From CAWIMX01 sp963792785 (lineage in GTDB: Bacteria > Acidobacteriota > Vicinamibacteria > Vicinamibacterales > CAVVIG01), in contig CAWBXO010000004.1 of the NCBI GenBank assembly GCA_963792785.1, positions 1,240,001 to 1,304,000 of the forward strand: a DNA stretch of 64,000 bases, in the 5' to 3' direction. The notes under the pieces are model-generated. The model had not been told where the DNA came from. It saw only the letters and a program-made list of their open reading frames with translations, and did no database searches. Made by a program: the position numbers and the translations under genes. Shown in pieces: positions 52,780 through 60,566 of this stretch. How positions within the stretch are numbered: the stretch's first letter is position 1; each line of letters starts with the position of its first letter.

Positions 52780-53202
52780 ATGGAATACGAGTCCGGCAAC
52801 TACCCTCTGCACGCGCCCGCGTCGGAGGCCGTCACCAACAACGTCCGCGTCGAAGTGCACTCGAGCTACGCGCCCGAGCATTCGCTGCCCTTCCAGGGCG
52901 TCTGGTCCTTCTATTACACCGTGCGCATCACGAACGAAGGCCACGGGACCGTGCAGTTGATCAGCCGCGAGTGGGTCATCACGGACCAGACCGGCCACAT
53001 CGAGAACGTGAAGGGCCCGGGCGTCGTCGGCGTGCAGCCCGTGCTCGCGCCGGGCGAGTCGTTCGAGTACACGTCAGGGAGCCGGCTGAACACGCCGAAC
53101 GGCGTGATGCGCGGGACGTATCACATGAAGGGCGAGCTCGACGATCACTTCGAGGTCGAGATCGCGCCGTTCGCGCTCTCGGAACCGTACACCATCCACT
53201 AA
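52780..53202 (+). CDS. apaG: ApaG protein
   Basis: 140-aa beta-sandwich protein of the ApaG/polymerase-delta-interacting family. The segments VRVEVHSSYAPEHSLPFQGVWSF, YYTVRITNEGHGTVQLISREW, IENVKGPGVVGVQPVLAPGESFEYTSG and TPNGVMRGTYHM match ApaG. In Salmonella apaG mutants affect cobalt resistance and magnesium efflux, but the biochemical role is unresolved. The ATG at 52780 is used; a TATGAT -10-like box lies at 52763-52768. The gene is divergent from padR. Its TAA stop is directly followed by a short inverted AGTCGCA array. Confidence 0.93.
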   Translation: MEYESGNYPLHAPASEAVTNNVRVEVHSSYAPEHSLPFQGVWSFYYTVRITNEGHGTVQLISREWVITDQTGHIENVKGPGVVGVQPVLAPGESFEYTSGSRLNTPNGVMRGTYHMKGELDDHFEVEIAPFALSEPYTIH

Positions 53203-53275
53203 GTCGCACGTCGCAAGACGATGATGACTTGCGACTGATGACTCTGACTTGCGACGAGAGACTTGCGACGTGCGA
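53203..53275. repeat. Inverted AGTCGCA array between convergent apaG and ispG stops
   Basis: The complete 73-bp gap. The left end reads GTCGCACGTCGCAAG and the right end its exact reverse complement (CTTGCGACGTGCGAC), with additional GACTTGCGAC units in between. The apaG TAA ends just before it and the ispG TAG begins right at its other end, so the pair of stop codons encloses a 15-bp stem. Confidence 0.9.
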
Positions 53276-54514
53276 CTACCTGCGTGTGTAGTGCGACACG
53301 ACGTAGTCGTCGACGAGCGACTGGAAGGCGGCGGCGAGTTCATCGTAGGTGCCGCGCAGCGTCGTCACGTGCTGGCCGTCGATGTAGACCGGGCAGGTGG
53401 GCGCCTCGCCGGTGCCGGGCAGGCTGATCCCGATGCTCGCCGCTTTCGACTCGCCCGGGCCGTTCACCACGCATCCCATGACCGCGAGCGTCATCGCCTC
53501 GACGCCGTCGTACTGCGTTTTCCACACCGGCATCTGTTCGCGGATGTATTCCTGGATGCGCTCGGCGAGCTCCTGGAACGTCGAGCTGGTGGTGCGGCCG
53601 CAGCCCGGGCACGCCGTGACGCTCGGTGAGAACGCGCGCAGCCCGAGCGCCTGCAGCAGCTCGCACGCCGCGTAGACCTCCTCGCGGCGGTCGCCGTTCG
53701 GGCGCGGCGTGAGCGACACGCGGATCGTGTCGCCGATCCCCTCGTTCAGGAGCACGCCCATCGCCGACGCGGACCACACGAGCCCTTTCATCCCCATACC
53801 GGCTTCGGTCAGCCCGAGGTGCAGCGGCTGGTCGGTCGCCTTCGCGAGCGCGCGATACACGCCGATCAGGTCGCGCGGCCGCGACGTCTTGCACGAGATG
53901 ATGATCTGATCCTTCCGCAGGCCGCACTCGATCGCGAGCGCCGTCGACTCGACCGCCGAGATCACCATGCACTCGTTGACGATCTCCTCCGACGACTTCC
54001 CGAGATCGCGATCCGTGTTCTCCTGCATCTTGCGGACGACGAGCTCCTGGTTGAGCGAGCCGCCGTTGACGCCGATCCGCACCGGCTTGCCCTCGGCCAC
54101 GGCGACCGCGCAGATCGTCGCGAACTGCTCGTCGCGCCGCCTGCCCGTGCCGACGTTGCCGGGATTGATGCGGTACTTGTCGAGCGCTCGCGCGCACGCG
54201 GGATCTTTCGTGAGGAGGAGGTGGCCGTTGTAATGGAAGTCGCCGATGAGGGGCGCCGTGCAGCCGGCGTCGAGCATGCGCTGCTTGATCTCGGGCACGG
54301 CGGCCGCGGCCTCGGGCAGGTTCACGGTGACGCGCACCATTTCGGAGCCCGCCTCGGCCAGCTCGATGCACTGTTGCGCCGTCGCGCGCGCGTCGGCGGT
54401 GTCGGTCATCGTCATCGACTGGACGACGATCGGCGCGCCGCCGCCGACCTGCACCGCGCCGGGGCCTTCCCCGACGCGCACGCCGACGGTCCGGTGAACC
54501 CGCAGCAGGGACAT
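53276..54514 (-). CDS. ispG: 4-hydroxy-3-methylbut-2-enyl-diphosphate synthase
   Basis: 412-aa [4Fe-4S] enzyme of the MEP isoprenoid pathway, converting methylerythritol cyclodiphosphate to HMBPP. Family blocks: GGGAPIVVQSMTMTDTADA, VNLPEAAAAVPEIKQRM, PLIGDFHYNGHLLL, YRINPGNVG, IGVNGGSLNQELV, GLTEAGMGMKGLVWSA and the cluster ligands in ACPGCGRTTSSTFQELA and MGCVVNGPGES. The start is ATG 54514. The stop TAG is the first triplet of the AGTCGCA array. Divergent from the quinone oxidoreductase gene across 27 bp. Confidence 0.97.
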   Translation of the reverse strand: MSLLRVHRTVGVRVGEGPGAVQVGGGAPIVVQSMTMTDTADARATAQQCIELAEAGSEMVRVTVNLPEAAAAVPEIKQRMLDAGCTAPLIGDFHYNGHLLLTKDPACARALDKYRINPGNVGTGRRRDEQFATICAVAVAEGKPVRIGVNGGSLNQELVVRKMQENTDRDLGKSSEEIVNECMVISAVESTALAIECGLRKDQIIISCKTSRPRDLIGVYRALAKATDQPLHLGLTEAGMGMKGLVWSASAMGVLLNEGIGDTIRVSLTPRPNGDRREEVYAACELLQALGLRAFSPSVTACPGCGRTTSSTFQELAERIQEYIREQMPVWKTQYDGVEAMTLAVMGCVVNGPGESKAASIGISLPGTGEAPTCPVYIDGQHVTTLRGTYDELAAAFQSLVDDYVVSHYTRR

Positions 54515-54541
54515 CAACTGATCATGATAGCATTCGCCTTC

Positions 54542-55513
54542 ATGCAGGCCATTCTCGTCCGCGAATTCGGCGCACCCGACGTGATGAAGCTCGAGACGCT
54601 CCCGGATCCCAAGCCGGGGTCGTCGGAAATCCTCGTGCGCATCCGCGCCGCCGGCGTCAACCCCGTGGAGACCTACATCCGCAGCGGCGCCTACGCGCGC
54701 AAGCCGTCGCTCCCCTACATTCCCGGCTCGGACGCGGCCGGCGATGTCGAGGCGGTGGGCGCCGAGGTGACGACGGTGAAGCCGGGCGATCGCGTGTACA
54801 TCACCGGCACGATCGGCGGCAACGTGGGCGCGTACGCCGAGCGGGCCGTCTGCTCGCCGGCGCAGGTGCACCCGCTGCCCGACAACACGTCCTACGCGCA
54901 GGGCTCGGCGCTCGGCGTGCCGTACGCCACCGCGTACCGCGCGCTCTTCCATCGCGCGAACGCGCGCTCGGCCGAGACGGTGCTCGTTCACGGCGCGACG
55001 GGCGGCGTCGGCCTCGCGGCGGTGCAGATCGCGGTCGCGTACGGCCTGCGCGTGCTCGGCACGGGCGGCACCGAGAAGGGCCTGGCGATGGTCCTCCAGC
55101 AGGGCGCGGCCGCGGTGTTCAACCACAAGACCGCGGGCTACACCGATCAGATCCTCCAGGCCACCGGCGGCAAGGGCGTGAACGTCGTGCTCGAGATGGC
55201 CGGGCACATCAACCTCGACAAGGATCTCGGGATGCTCGCCCCGCGCGGGCGCGTCGTCGTCATCGGCAACCGCGGACGCGTCGAGATCGACGCGCGGCAG
55301 GCCATGGCGCGCGACGCCGCGATTCTCGGCATGACGCTCTTCAACGCGACCGAGGGCGACCTCACGTCGATTCACGCGGCGCTCGTCGCGGGTCTCGCCA
55401 ACGGCTCACTCGCGCCGGTCGTCGGCCGCGAGATGCGGCTCGCCGACGCGCCGAAGGCGCACGAGGCGATCATGGGTGACGGGGCGCTCGGGAAAATCGT
55501 GCTGACCGCATGA
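54542..55513 (+). CDS. NADPH:quinone oxidoreductase-type (zinc-free MDR) dehydrogenase
   Basis: 323-aa member of the medium-chain dehydrogenase/reductase superfamily, quinone oxidoreductase branch. The N-terminal GroES-like domain contains AAGVNPVETYIRSG, and PYIPGSDAAGDVEAVG. The nucleotide-binding domain has HGATGGVGLAAVQIA and LGTGGTEKGL, then GKGVNVVLEMAG. No structural zinc cysteines are present, as expected for this branch. It reduces quinones or other electrophiles with NADPH. The start at 54542 matches family N-termini (QAILVREFGAPDV); an in-frame ATG at 54524 is also possible. Its stop overlaps the ATG of the cytochrome gene (ATGA). Confidence 0.9.
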   Translation: MQAILVREFGAPDVMKLETLPDPKPGSSEILVRIRAAGVNPVETYIRSGAYARKPSLPYIPGSDAAGDVEAVGAEVTTVKPGDRVYITGTIGGNVGAYAERAVCSPAQVHPLPDNTSYAQGSALGVPYATAYRALFHRANARSAETVLVHGATGGVGLAAVQIAVAYGLRVLGTGGTEKGLAMVLQQGAAAVFNHKTAGYTDQILQATGGKGVNVVLEMAGHINLDKDLGMLAPRGRVVVIGNRGRVEIDARQAMARDAAILGMTLFNATEGDLTSIHAALVAGLANGSLAPVVGREMRLADAPKAHEAIMGDGALGKIVLTA

Positions 55514-56817
55514 CAGTCGCAAGCCGCAAGGCGCAAGTCACAAGTCTGATCACGGGTGTCACGCTGCTGGGCCTGTCTGCCGGCGTCGCGCTGCGGGCGC
55601 AGCGGGCGACGGCGGCGGATCCGTCGCGCGGCAAGGTGATCTACGACGCGCACTGCGTGGAATGCCACGGCACGGACGGCCGCGGCGACGGTCCGGCCTC
55701 GCCGCTGCTCGAGCCGCGCCCTCGCGACTTCACGAGCGGCAAGTTCAAGATCCGGACCACCGAGACCGGCAGCCTGCCGACCGACGCCGATCTGATCCGA
55801 TCCGTCTCCGACGGCCTCGCGTCCACGGCGATGCCGGCCTGGCGCGGCATTCTGCGAGACGACGAGATCCGCGACGTCGTCGGCTACGTGAAGTCGCTGT
55901 CGCCGCGGTTCGTCGGCGAGGTGGTGCAGGAAGTCACGCTCGGCCCCGAGACGCCCCGCACGCCCGAGAGCGTCGCGCGCGGCTCGCTCGTGTACCAGAC
56001 GCTGCAGTGCGCGAAGTGCCACGGCGTCGACGGCCGCGGCACGGGCGCCGTCACCACCGACTTCCAGGACGACTGGGGGCAGCCGCTCCCGGCAGCGGAC
56101 CTCACCGAACCGTGGACGTTCCGCGGCGGCGCCGCGCCGCGCGATATCTACCTGCGCTTCCGCACCGGCATGTCGGGCACGCCGATGCCGTCGTTCAAGG
56201 AGGCCGCGAGCGACGCCGACATGTGGGACCTCGCGAACTTCATCGCCTCGCTCGGCCGCAAGCCGGTCTGGGAGATGGACGCCGGCGAGGTGTCGGCCCT
56301 TTACGCGCGGAACGCGGACGAGGCGAAGGCCGATCCCGTGACGCGCGGCGAGTATCTGTCGAAGACGCTGCTGTGCGTCGTCTGCCACTCGCCGCTCGGC
56401 GACGACGGCCGCGTGGTCGCCTCGTTGAAGATGGCCGGCGGCCAGCTGATACGCATCACGCCGTACGGCGATTTTCCGACGGCGAACCTCACGTCGGATC
56501 CCGGGACGGGCCTCGGCACGTGGTCGGACGACCAGATCAAGACCGTGCTCACGCGCGGCGTGCGGCCCGACGGCACGAAGATGCTGCCGTTCCCGATGGA
56601 CTGGCCGAGCTTCTCGGCGCTCTCGCCCGACGACTTGAACGCGATCGTCGCCTACCTGCGGAGCGTTCCGCCGATCGTGAACCGCGTCCCGCCGCGCTCG
56701 CGGCCGTTCCTGCCCGTGTATCTCTGGGGCAAGTTCAAGATGCTCGTCATGGGGATCGATCCGCCGATGCTGTTCTTCCCGGGCAACGTCGGCTCGGCGG
56801 GGAGCCCCAGGGGATGA
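55510..56817 (+). CDS. Triheme c-type cytochrome, exported
   Basis: 435-aa periplasmic electron carrier with three CxxCH haem motifs: CVECHG (near residue 49), CAKCHG (near 168) and CVVCHS (near 293), each in a mono-haem module with a distal Met (for example MPAWRG, MPSFKE). An N-terminal hydrophobic segment at about 14-30 is the signal/anchor. It likely takes electrons between a quinol pool or dehydrogenase and a terminal acceptor. The ATG at 55510 overlaps the upstream stop, and its first codons lie in an AGTCGCA-type repeat array. Co-transcribed with the second cytochrome (ATGA overlap at 56814-56817). Confidence 0.9.
   Translation: MTVASRKAQVTSLITGVTLLGLSAGVALRAQRATAADPSRGKVIYDAHCVECHGTDGRGDGPASPLLEPRPRDFTSGKFKIRTTETGSLPTDADLIRSVSDGLASTAMPAWRGILRDDEIRDVVGYVKSLSPRFVGEVVQEVTLGPETPRTPESVARGSLVYQTLQCAKCHGVDGRGTGAVTTDFQDDWGQPLPAADLTEPWTFRGGAAPRDIYLRFRTGMSGTPMPSFKEAASDADMWDLANFIASLGRKPVWEMDAGEVSALYARNADEAKADPVTRGEYLSKTLLCVVCHSPLGDDGRVVASLKMAGGQLIRITPYGDFPTANLTSDPGTGLGTWSDDQIKTVLTRGVRPDGTKMLPFPMDWPSFSALSPDDLNAIVAYLRSVPPIVNRVPPRSRPFLPVYLWGKFKMLVMGIDPPMLFFPGNVGSAGSPRG
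55513..55549. repeat. AGTCGCAAG-like array over the cytochrome signal-peptide start
   Basis: Directly from the oxidoreductase stop: CAGTCGCAAGCCGCAAGGCGCAAGT and CACAAGTCTG, about five degenerate 7-nt AGTCGCA units. It is translated as the first residues of the cytochrome (TVASRKAQVTSL). Confidence 0.7.
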
Positions 56818-57428
56818 CGATGAAGAAGATCCTCAAGCGCACCGCGATCGCGATCGCCGTGGTGGGTGTCATCGCCTTCCTGGCATTCCTGTACTTCATC
56901 CCGCCGTTCTCGTTCATGGAGCCGGAGGAGTTTTCCGGTCCTCAGAACGACGCGGCCCCCGGCGTGGCGGCGATCGCGGACCCGGCCGAGCGCGCGATCG
57001 CCGAGCACGGGCGCTATCTCGTCATGACCACGGGCTGCATCGGCTGCCACCAGGTGCCGGCGGCGCAAGGCCCCGACTTCTCGCGCTACCTCGCGGGCGG
57101 CATGCGGTTCGTCACACCGCACGGCACGTTCGTGAGCCGCAACCTCACGCCCGATCCGGCGACGGGCCTCGCCCGCCGGACCGACGACGACGTGAAGCGC
57201 GTGCTGCGCAGCGGCACGTTCCCCGACGGCCACGTGACGTCGTACCGGACGATGCCGTGGGGCGGCTACACGAGCTGGACCGAGGAAGATCGGCACGCGG
57301 TGCTCGTCTACCTGCGGCACCTGCCCGCCGTGCCGCACGCGATCCCCGATCCGGTGCCGACGGCCGTCGTCGATCCTCCCGCGGTCGAGGCAGTCTACGG
57401 CGGCTACGACTACGGCCGCACGCCGTAA
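56814..57428 (+). CDS. Monoheme c-type cytochrome, membrane-anchored
   Basis: 204-aa cytochrome c with an N-terminal membrane helix (about 9-30, IAIAVVGVIAFLAFLYFI) and a single CIGCHQ haem motif near residue 78. SRNLTPDPATGLARRTDDDV and RTMPWGGYTSWTEED supply the probable distal methionine region. It probably works with the triheme cytochrome just upstream. The ATG at 56814 overlaps that gene's stop; an ATG at 56820 with AGGGG 6 nt upstream is an alternative. The TAA stop at 57426-57428 is followed 9 nt later by the 213-bp palindromic repeat element. Confidence 0.88.
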   Translation: MTMKKILKRTAIAIAVVGVIAFLAFLYFIPPFSFMEPEEFSGPQNDAAPGVAAIADPAERAIAEHGRYLVMTTGCIGCHQVPAAQGPDFSRYLAGGMRFVTPHGTFVSRNLTPDPATGLARRTDDDVKRVLRSGTFPDGHVTSYRTMPWGGYTSWTEEDRHAVLVYLRHLPAVPHAIPDPVPTAVVDPPAVEAVYGGYDYGRTP

Positions 57429-57437
57429 CTCATCCTC

Positions 57438-57650
57438 AACCACAGAGGCACAGAGGTCGTCCGGTGCGGTGATCGGCGCGGACGGCCTGCGTCGCAGGCC
57501 GCAGTCCAAGGGAAGAAGACCGGAGGACGCAAGCCCGGAGGGCCAGGCTGGGCTTGTGTCCTCCGGTCTTCTTCCCTTGGACGGGCCGCCTACGGCGGCC
57601 CGCGCCGATCACCCGCGATCCGTCTCCGTGTCTCTGTGTCTCTGTGGTTT
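57438..57650. repeat. 213-bp palindromic element with CACAGAG ends and nested hairpins
   Basis: An imperfect inverted repeat whose ends are CACAGAGG-type units (left AACCACAGAGGCACAGAGG, right GTCTCTGT units ending in GTGGTT). Inner arms are 57469-57536 and 57550-57612; they share GTGATCGGCGCGG, GTCCAAGGGAAGAAGACCGG and AGGAC-CAAGCCC. Each arm has its own inner hairpin at the same place but with unrelated sequence: GGCCTGCG/CGCAGGCC on the left and GGGCCGCC/GGCGGCCC on the right. That suggests selection for structure. No open frame of interest lies inside. Confidence 0.85.
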
Positions 57651-57677
57651 GCTGCCGGGTGTGGAATAATCGACGGT

Positions 57678-60566
57678 GTGGCAGAAACAATTGACTGGCC
57701 GACGGGCCGACGGGCCGGGCGGCCGGTCGGGTTTCTCGTCCTTGGACTCCTCGCCGTCCTGCTCATCGGCGGCGGCACGGTACTCTCGTACTACGTCGAC
57801 GCCCTCTGGTTCGGCTCGCTCGGCTTCTCCGACGTCTTCTGGACGTCACTGAACTACGAGGCGATCGTCTTCGGCATCTTCGCGCTGGCGACGTTCGTCG
57901 TCCTCTACGGCGCGTTCCTCGCGCTGAAGCCCGCGAAGCTCTCGGACTTCATGGGCGGGCCGATCCTGATCAACGGCCAGCCGCTGCGCCTCCCGGTCGA
58001 GCCCGTGCTGCGGCTCGTCGCCGGCGGCGGCGCCCTCTTCATCTCCGTCGTCACGGGCTTCGGCATGATGGGCGACTGGCGCGTTTTCGCGCTGTACCAG
58101 CACGCGCCGGCGGCCGCGTCGACGGTGCTCGATCCGATCTTCGGCCGGCCGCTCACCTTCTACCTGTTCACGCTGCCGGTGTGGCAGCTCGTGAGCGGCT
58201 GGGCGATGGTGCTCGCCGTGCTCACCTGCCTGGTCGCGGTGTTCTTCCTGGTCGTCGGCGGGGGCACGTGGATGGCGGTGGGCCGGCGGCGCGACGCGCA
58301 CGCGCCGTCGCTGCGCGGGGTCTCGCTCGCGTTCGCGTTCCTGCTGCTCGCGCTCGCGTCGCGGGCGTATCTCGGACGCTTCGAGCGCCTGTTCGACGAC
58401 CACACGATCTTCAGCGGCGTCGGCTACACCGACGCGCACGTGGGCCTCACCGGCATGCTCGTCGTCTCGGGCGCGCTGGTGCTCGGCGCCCTGATGGCGG
58501 CGGCCAACGCCGTGGCCGCGCCGCGCGTGCGGTGGATCGTCGCGGCGGTGATTCCGGCGGCGGTGGCCTACTTCGGCGTGGGCGTGCTCACGTGGTACGT
58601 CGGCTCCTTCATCGTGCGCCCGAACGAACTGGTGCGCGAGACGCCGTACATCGCGCACAACATCGAGATGACGCGCGCGGCCTACGCGCTCGATCGGGTG
58701 GAGCAGCACGACTTCCCGGCCGACGCCGGCCTGAGCGCCGTGGACCTCGCGAATAACACCGACACGATCGACAACATCCGGCTGTGGGACTGGCGCGCGC
58801 TCCAGGACACGCTGCGCCAGATCCAGGAGATCCGGACGTACTACGACTTCCCCGACGTCGACATCGATCGGTACGAGGTGAACGGCTCGGTGCGCCAGAT
58901 GATGCTCGCCGCCCGCGAGCTGAGCATCGACAAGCTGCCCGAGAGCAGCCGGAACTGGATCAACGAGAAGCTGATCTACACGCACGGCTACGGCGTGACG
59001 ATGAACCCGGTGAACGGCTTCACGACGGAGGGCCTGCCGACGCTCACGCTCAGCAACATGCCGGTCGAGAGCACGGTCCCGTCGATCCAGGTCACGCGGC
59101 CGGAAATCTACTTCGGCCAGATGACGAACACCGACGTGTACGTGAACACGCGGCAGAACGAGTTCAACTACCCGCAAGGCGAGACCAACGCGTTCGCGTC
59201 GTACCAGGGCAAGGGCGGCATCGTCCTCGGCGGGTTCCTGCGGCGCACGCTCATCGCGCTCGAGCGCGGCGACATCTCGCGGCTGCCCTTCAGCGACGAC
59301 ATCACGGCCGAGAGCCGGCTGCTGATGCGGCGCAACGTGCAGCAGCGCGTGCAGACGCTCGCGCCGTTCCTCACCTTCGACGCCGATCCCTACATCGTGA
59401 TCGGCGAGGGCGGCCGCCTCTTCTGGATCATGGACGCCTACACGACGTCCGATCGCTTCCCGTACTCGCGGCCGTATCGGCTCGGCACGGCGCGCCTCAA
59501 CTACATGCGGAACAGCGTGAAAGCGGTGGTCGACGCGTACGACGGCTCGGTGACGTTCTACGTGTTCGACGACGAAGATCCGGTCATCGCGGCGTACCGG
59601 AACCTGTTCCCGACGCTGTTCACCGATCGGTCGGAGATGCCGGCCGGGCTGCTCGCGCACGTGCGCTACCCCCAGCTCTTCCTGCAGATGCAGGCGGCCG
59701 TCTACGGCCTGTATCACATGACGGATCCCGAGGTGTTCTACAACCGCGAGGATCTGTGGACGGTCGCCGCCGAGGTGGGGCTCTCGGCGCAGCGCCAGCA
59801 GACCGCGCAGGTCATGGAGCCGAATTTCGTCCTGATGCGGCTGCCTGGCGAGGAGTCGCTCGAGTTCGTCGAGATCCTCCCGTTTACACCGGCCAACCGC
59901 AATAACCTCATCGGCTGGATCGCCGGCAGGAGCGACGGCGAGAACTATGGCAAGGCCATGGTCTACGACTTCCCGAAGACGAAGCTCATCGACGGACCGC
60001 TGCAGATCGAGGCGCGCATCGATCAGAACGCGCAGCTGTCGGGACAGCTGTCGCTCTGGAATCAGCAGGGATCGAACGTCCGCCGCGGCACGCTCATCGT
60101 GATCCCGATCGGCCGCGCCCTGCTTTACGCCGAGCCGATCTACCTGCAAGCCGAGCGCAGCCCGATGCCGCAGCTGCGGATCGTGGTCCTGGCGCTGCAG
60201 GATCGGCTGGCCTACGGGCCGACCTTCGAGGACGCGCTGTCGGCGCTCTTCGGCCAGCAGGAATCGTCGCTGACGCCGCGCCAGGGCTCCCGGCCGGACA
60301 ACGCCTCGGGAGCCGTCTCCAACCCGGACACCGCCGCGGCCGCGGCCAACGCGGCGACGTCACCAGGTGCAGCCGGTGCACCCGGCACCGCCGCGCCTAC
60401 GCCTGCGTCCGCGCCCGGATCGACCGACGTGAACGCGCTCATCGCCGGCGCCGCGCAGGATTTCGAGGAATACCAGCGGCTGACCGCCGCCGGCCGCCTC
60501 AGCGAAGCCGGCCAGCGCCTGGAAGCGCTGAAGCAGAAGCTGGAGCAACTGCAGACCCTCCGGTAA
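57678..60566 (+). CDS. UPF0182 family membrane protein
   Basis: 962-aa protein of the uncharacterised UPF0182 family. Seven or so N-terminal membrane helices are followed by a large extracytoplasmic domain with family blocks such as RLWDWRALQDTLRQIQEIRTYY, YTHGYGVTMNPVNGF, FNYPQGETNAFASYQGKGGI and NYMRNSVKAVVDAYDG. A C-terminal Ala/Pro-rich segment (about 870-920) leads into a coiled-coil-like end. Function is unknown; the family is widespread in actinobacteria and environmental phyla. GTG 57678 is chosen over an upstream in-frame ATG at 57636 because that start would begin inside the CACAGAG repeat and add non-family residues. The stop overlaps the next gene's ATG by one base. Confidence 0.9.
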   Translation: MAETIDWPTGRRAGRPVGFLVLGLLAVLLIGGGTVLSYYVDALWFGSLGFSDVFWTSLNYEAIVFGIFALATFVVLYGAFLALKPAKLSDFMGGPILINGQPLRLPVEPVLRLVAGGGALFISVVTGFGMMGDWRVFALYQHAPAAASTVLDPIFGRPLTFYLFTLPVWQLVSGWAMVLAVLTCLVAVFFLVVGGGTWMAVGRRRDAHAPSLRGVSLAFAFLLLALASRAYLGRFERLFDDHTIFSGVGYTDAHVGLTGMLVVSGALVLGALMAAANAVAAPRVRWIVAAVIPAAVAYFGVGVLTWYVGSFIVRPNELVRETPYIAHNIEMTRAAYALDRVEQHDFPADAGLSAVDLANNTDTIDNIRLWDWRALQDTLRQIQEIRTYYDFPDVDIDRYEVNGSVRQMMLAARELSIDKLPESSRNWINEKLIYTHGYGVTMNPVNGFTTEGLPTLTLSNMPVESTVPSIQVTRPEIYFGQMTNTDVYVNTRQNEFNYPQGETNAFASYQGKGGIVLGGFLRRTLIALERGDISRLPFSDDITAESRLLMRRNVQQRVQTLAPFLTFDADPYIVIGEGGRLFWIMDAYTTSDRFPYSRPYRLGTARLNYMRNSVKAVVDAYDGSVTFYVFDDEDPVIAAYRNLFPTLFTDRSEMPAGLLAHVRYPQLFLQMQAAVYGLYHMTDPEVFYNREDLWTVAAEVGLSAQRQQTAQVMEPNFVLMRLPGEESLEFVEILPFTPANRNNLIGWIAGRSDGENYGKAMVYDFPKTKLIDGPLQIEARIDQNAQLSGQLSLWNQQGSNVRRGTLIVIPIGRALLYAEPIYLQAERSPMPQLRIVVLALQDRLAYGPTFEDALSALFGQQESSLTPRQGSRPDNASGAVSNPDTAAAAANAATSPGAAGAPGTAAPTPASAPGSTDVNALIAGAAQDFEEYQRLTAAGRLSEAGQRLEALKQKLEQLQTLR

